This document shows, piece after piece, positions 4,377 through 5,281 of a DNA stretch of 5,281 nt. The stretch is taken from assembly GCA_003650865.1 (NCBI GenBank), contig QMSN01000083.1:1-5281 (forward strand), written 5' to 3'. Within the stretch, counting starts at the first letter, position 1. Each line of letters opens with the position of its first letter. Position numbers and translations under genes: made by a program. Below the pieces are notes generated by a model that searched no databases, was not told the DNA's origin, and worked only from the letters and a program-made list of their open reading frames with translations. Origin of the DNA: Thermoprotei archaeon. Lineage in GTDB: Archaea > Thermoproteota > Methanomethylicia > Nezhaarchaeales > WYZ-LMO8.

Positions 4377-5281
4377 ATGAGCTCAGCATTTAGCCGCTTT
4401 GGGAGGCTACTAGCCTCGGACGCCTTGATGTCCAAGGTGCTGATGGTGATAGCCCTCACCCCGCTAGCTGTGATAGGCTCGATAGTAGCTATTCTCGCCT
4501 ACAACACCGCTGAGTTCTCAAGTAAGGTTGACCTGATACAGATGCTCTCGTGCTCTCAATGGCTACCTGAGGAAGGAGTCTTCGGCTTCCTGCCTTTCAT
4601 AGCTGGAACTGCTTGGGTGACTGTGACGGCTATGGTAATAGCTTTACCACTAGGCCTTCTCACGGCGATCTTCATAGCTGAGTACCTACCTCGAAGGGCT
4701 TATGGCTTTGTCAAGGGCCTCGTGGAGTTGCTCGCTGCAATACCGTCAGTCGTCTACGGCCTATGGGGGATAACGACCATAGTGCCCATAGTCAAAGAGC
4801 ACGTAGCCCCCCTCTTAAGCAAGGTTCTGGGATGGATTCCCATATTTCAAGTAAACGTGAACCTAGGCTACAGCGTGCTGGCAGCAGGCTTCGTGCTGGC
4901 CATCATGGTCCTCCCGATACTCATATCAATATCTGAAGATGCCATAAGCTCGGTTCCAAGAGAGCTTAAGGAGGCCTCCTTCTCTCTAGGAGCGACTAAG
5001 CTTCAAACAATAAGGAAGGTTGTACTTAGAGTCTCTATGCCTGGGATAATTGTGGCTGTAATACTATCCTTCTGTAGAGCCTTTGGAGAGACCATGGCTG
5101 TGCTGATGGTAGCTGGTAACGTGGCTAAGGTGCCTTCAACACTCTTTGACCCCGCCTATCCACTGACAGCCCTAATAGCCAATTCTCTTGGAGAGATGTT
5201 TTCAGACCCTCTATACGTCTCAGCCTTGGCTACAGCGGGCTTCATACTGTTCACGATAACCTTCACATTTAACGTAGTCGC
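4377..5281 (+). CDS. pstC: phosphate ABC transporter permease PstC, 3' end cut by window edge
   Basis: The frame is open from ATG 4377 to the right edge, 301 codons, and PstC proteins are usually about 290-320 residues, so only a few residues should be missing. It forms one of the two membrane subunits of the phosphate importer. Hydrophobic segments lie at about 20-42, 74-101, 114-138, 164-186, 222-246 and 281-301, the six expected. Family hallmarks are VELLAAIPSVVYGLWG (116-131) before the third segment, the cytoplasmic EAA-type loop ELKEASFSLGATKLQTIRKV (196-215) that contacts the ATPase PstB, and CRAFGETMAVLMVAGN (233-248). The extracytoplasmic loop after segment 1 has the W-P-x(4)-FGFLPF pattern typical of PstC. 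The 5-nt gap from pstS and the shared stop/ribosome binding site indicate an operon; pstA and pstB are expected next. Confidence 0.93.
   Translation, partial: MSSAFSRFGRLLASDALMSKVLMVIALTPLAVIGSIVAILAYNTAEFSSKVDLIQMLSCSQWLPEEGVFGFLPFIAGTAWVTVTAMVIALPLGLLTAIFIAEYLPRRAYGFVKGLVELLAAIPSVVYGLWGITTIVPIVKEHVAPLLSKVLGWIPIFQVNVNLGYSVLAAGFVLAIMVLPILISISEDAISSVPRELKEASFSLGATKLQTIRKVVLRVSMPGIIVAVILSFCRAFGETMAVLMVAGNVAKVPSTLFDPAYPLTALIANSLGEMFSDPLYVSALATAGFILFTITFTFNVV

Overview
The window looks like chromosome of a thermophilic archaeon, most likely from the Thermoproteota/TACK side. The reasons are a stand-alone 5S rRNA gene with its own TATA box, tRNAs with almost all-GC stems, a tRNA-Trp gene with two bulge-helix-bulge (BHB) introns, TATA boxes about 25-30 nt before the RNA genes, AGGTG/GGTGA ribosome binding sites, and archaea-restricted protein families. 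No genus can be named from the sequence alone.

Layout. Positions 1-1215 (minus strand) hold a gene for a membrane-anchored archaeal protein of the DUF1512 type. It overlaps by 8 nt the start of a second minus-strand gene that runs off the left edge. Positions 1216-1355 are a divergent promoter region. Positions 1356-2123 form an RNA cluster: 5S rRNA (+), tRNA-Trp(CCA) with two introns (+), tRNA-Cys(GCA) (-) and tRNA-Pro(CGG) (+), each preceded by a plausible TATA box. The 60-nt second intron of tRNA-Trp carries D'/C' boxes and a guide that matches its own tRNA so as to target position 39. This is the intronic C/D methylation guide known from other archaeal tRNA-Trp genes.

Positions 2224-5281 are a phosphate-uptake locus. 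A minus-strand regulator with an AbrB-type DNA-binding domain fused to PhoU helical repeats is divergent from pstS (phosphate-binding protein) and pstC (permease, cut by the right edge). The ATPase PstB and second permease PstA would be expected just beyond the edge. PstS captures phosphate outside the membrane and passes it to the PstC-containing permease. The PhoU-like protein is the likely regulator, and a small inverted repeat overlaps the shared TATA region.

The points most worth a second look are the two-intron tRNA-Trp with its self-targeting guide RNA, and two complete EF-hand-type calcium loops (12 residues each) inside PstS. I did not see a mobile element, CRISPR array or clear new defence system. 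No gene-free stretch exceeds 300 bases once the RNA genes are counted.
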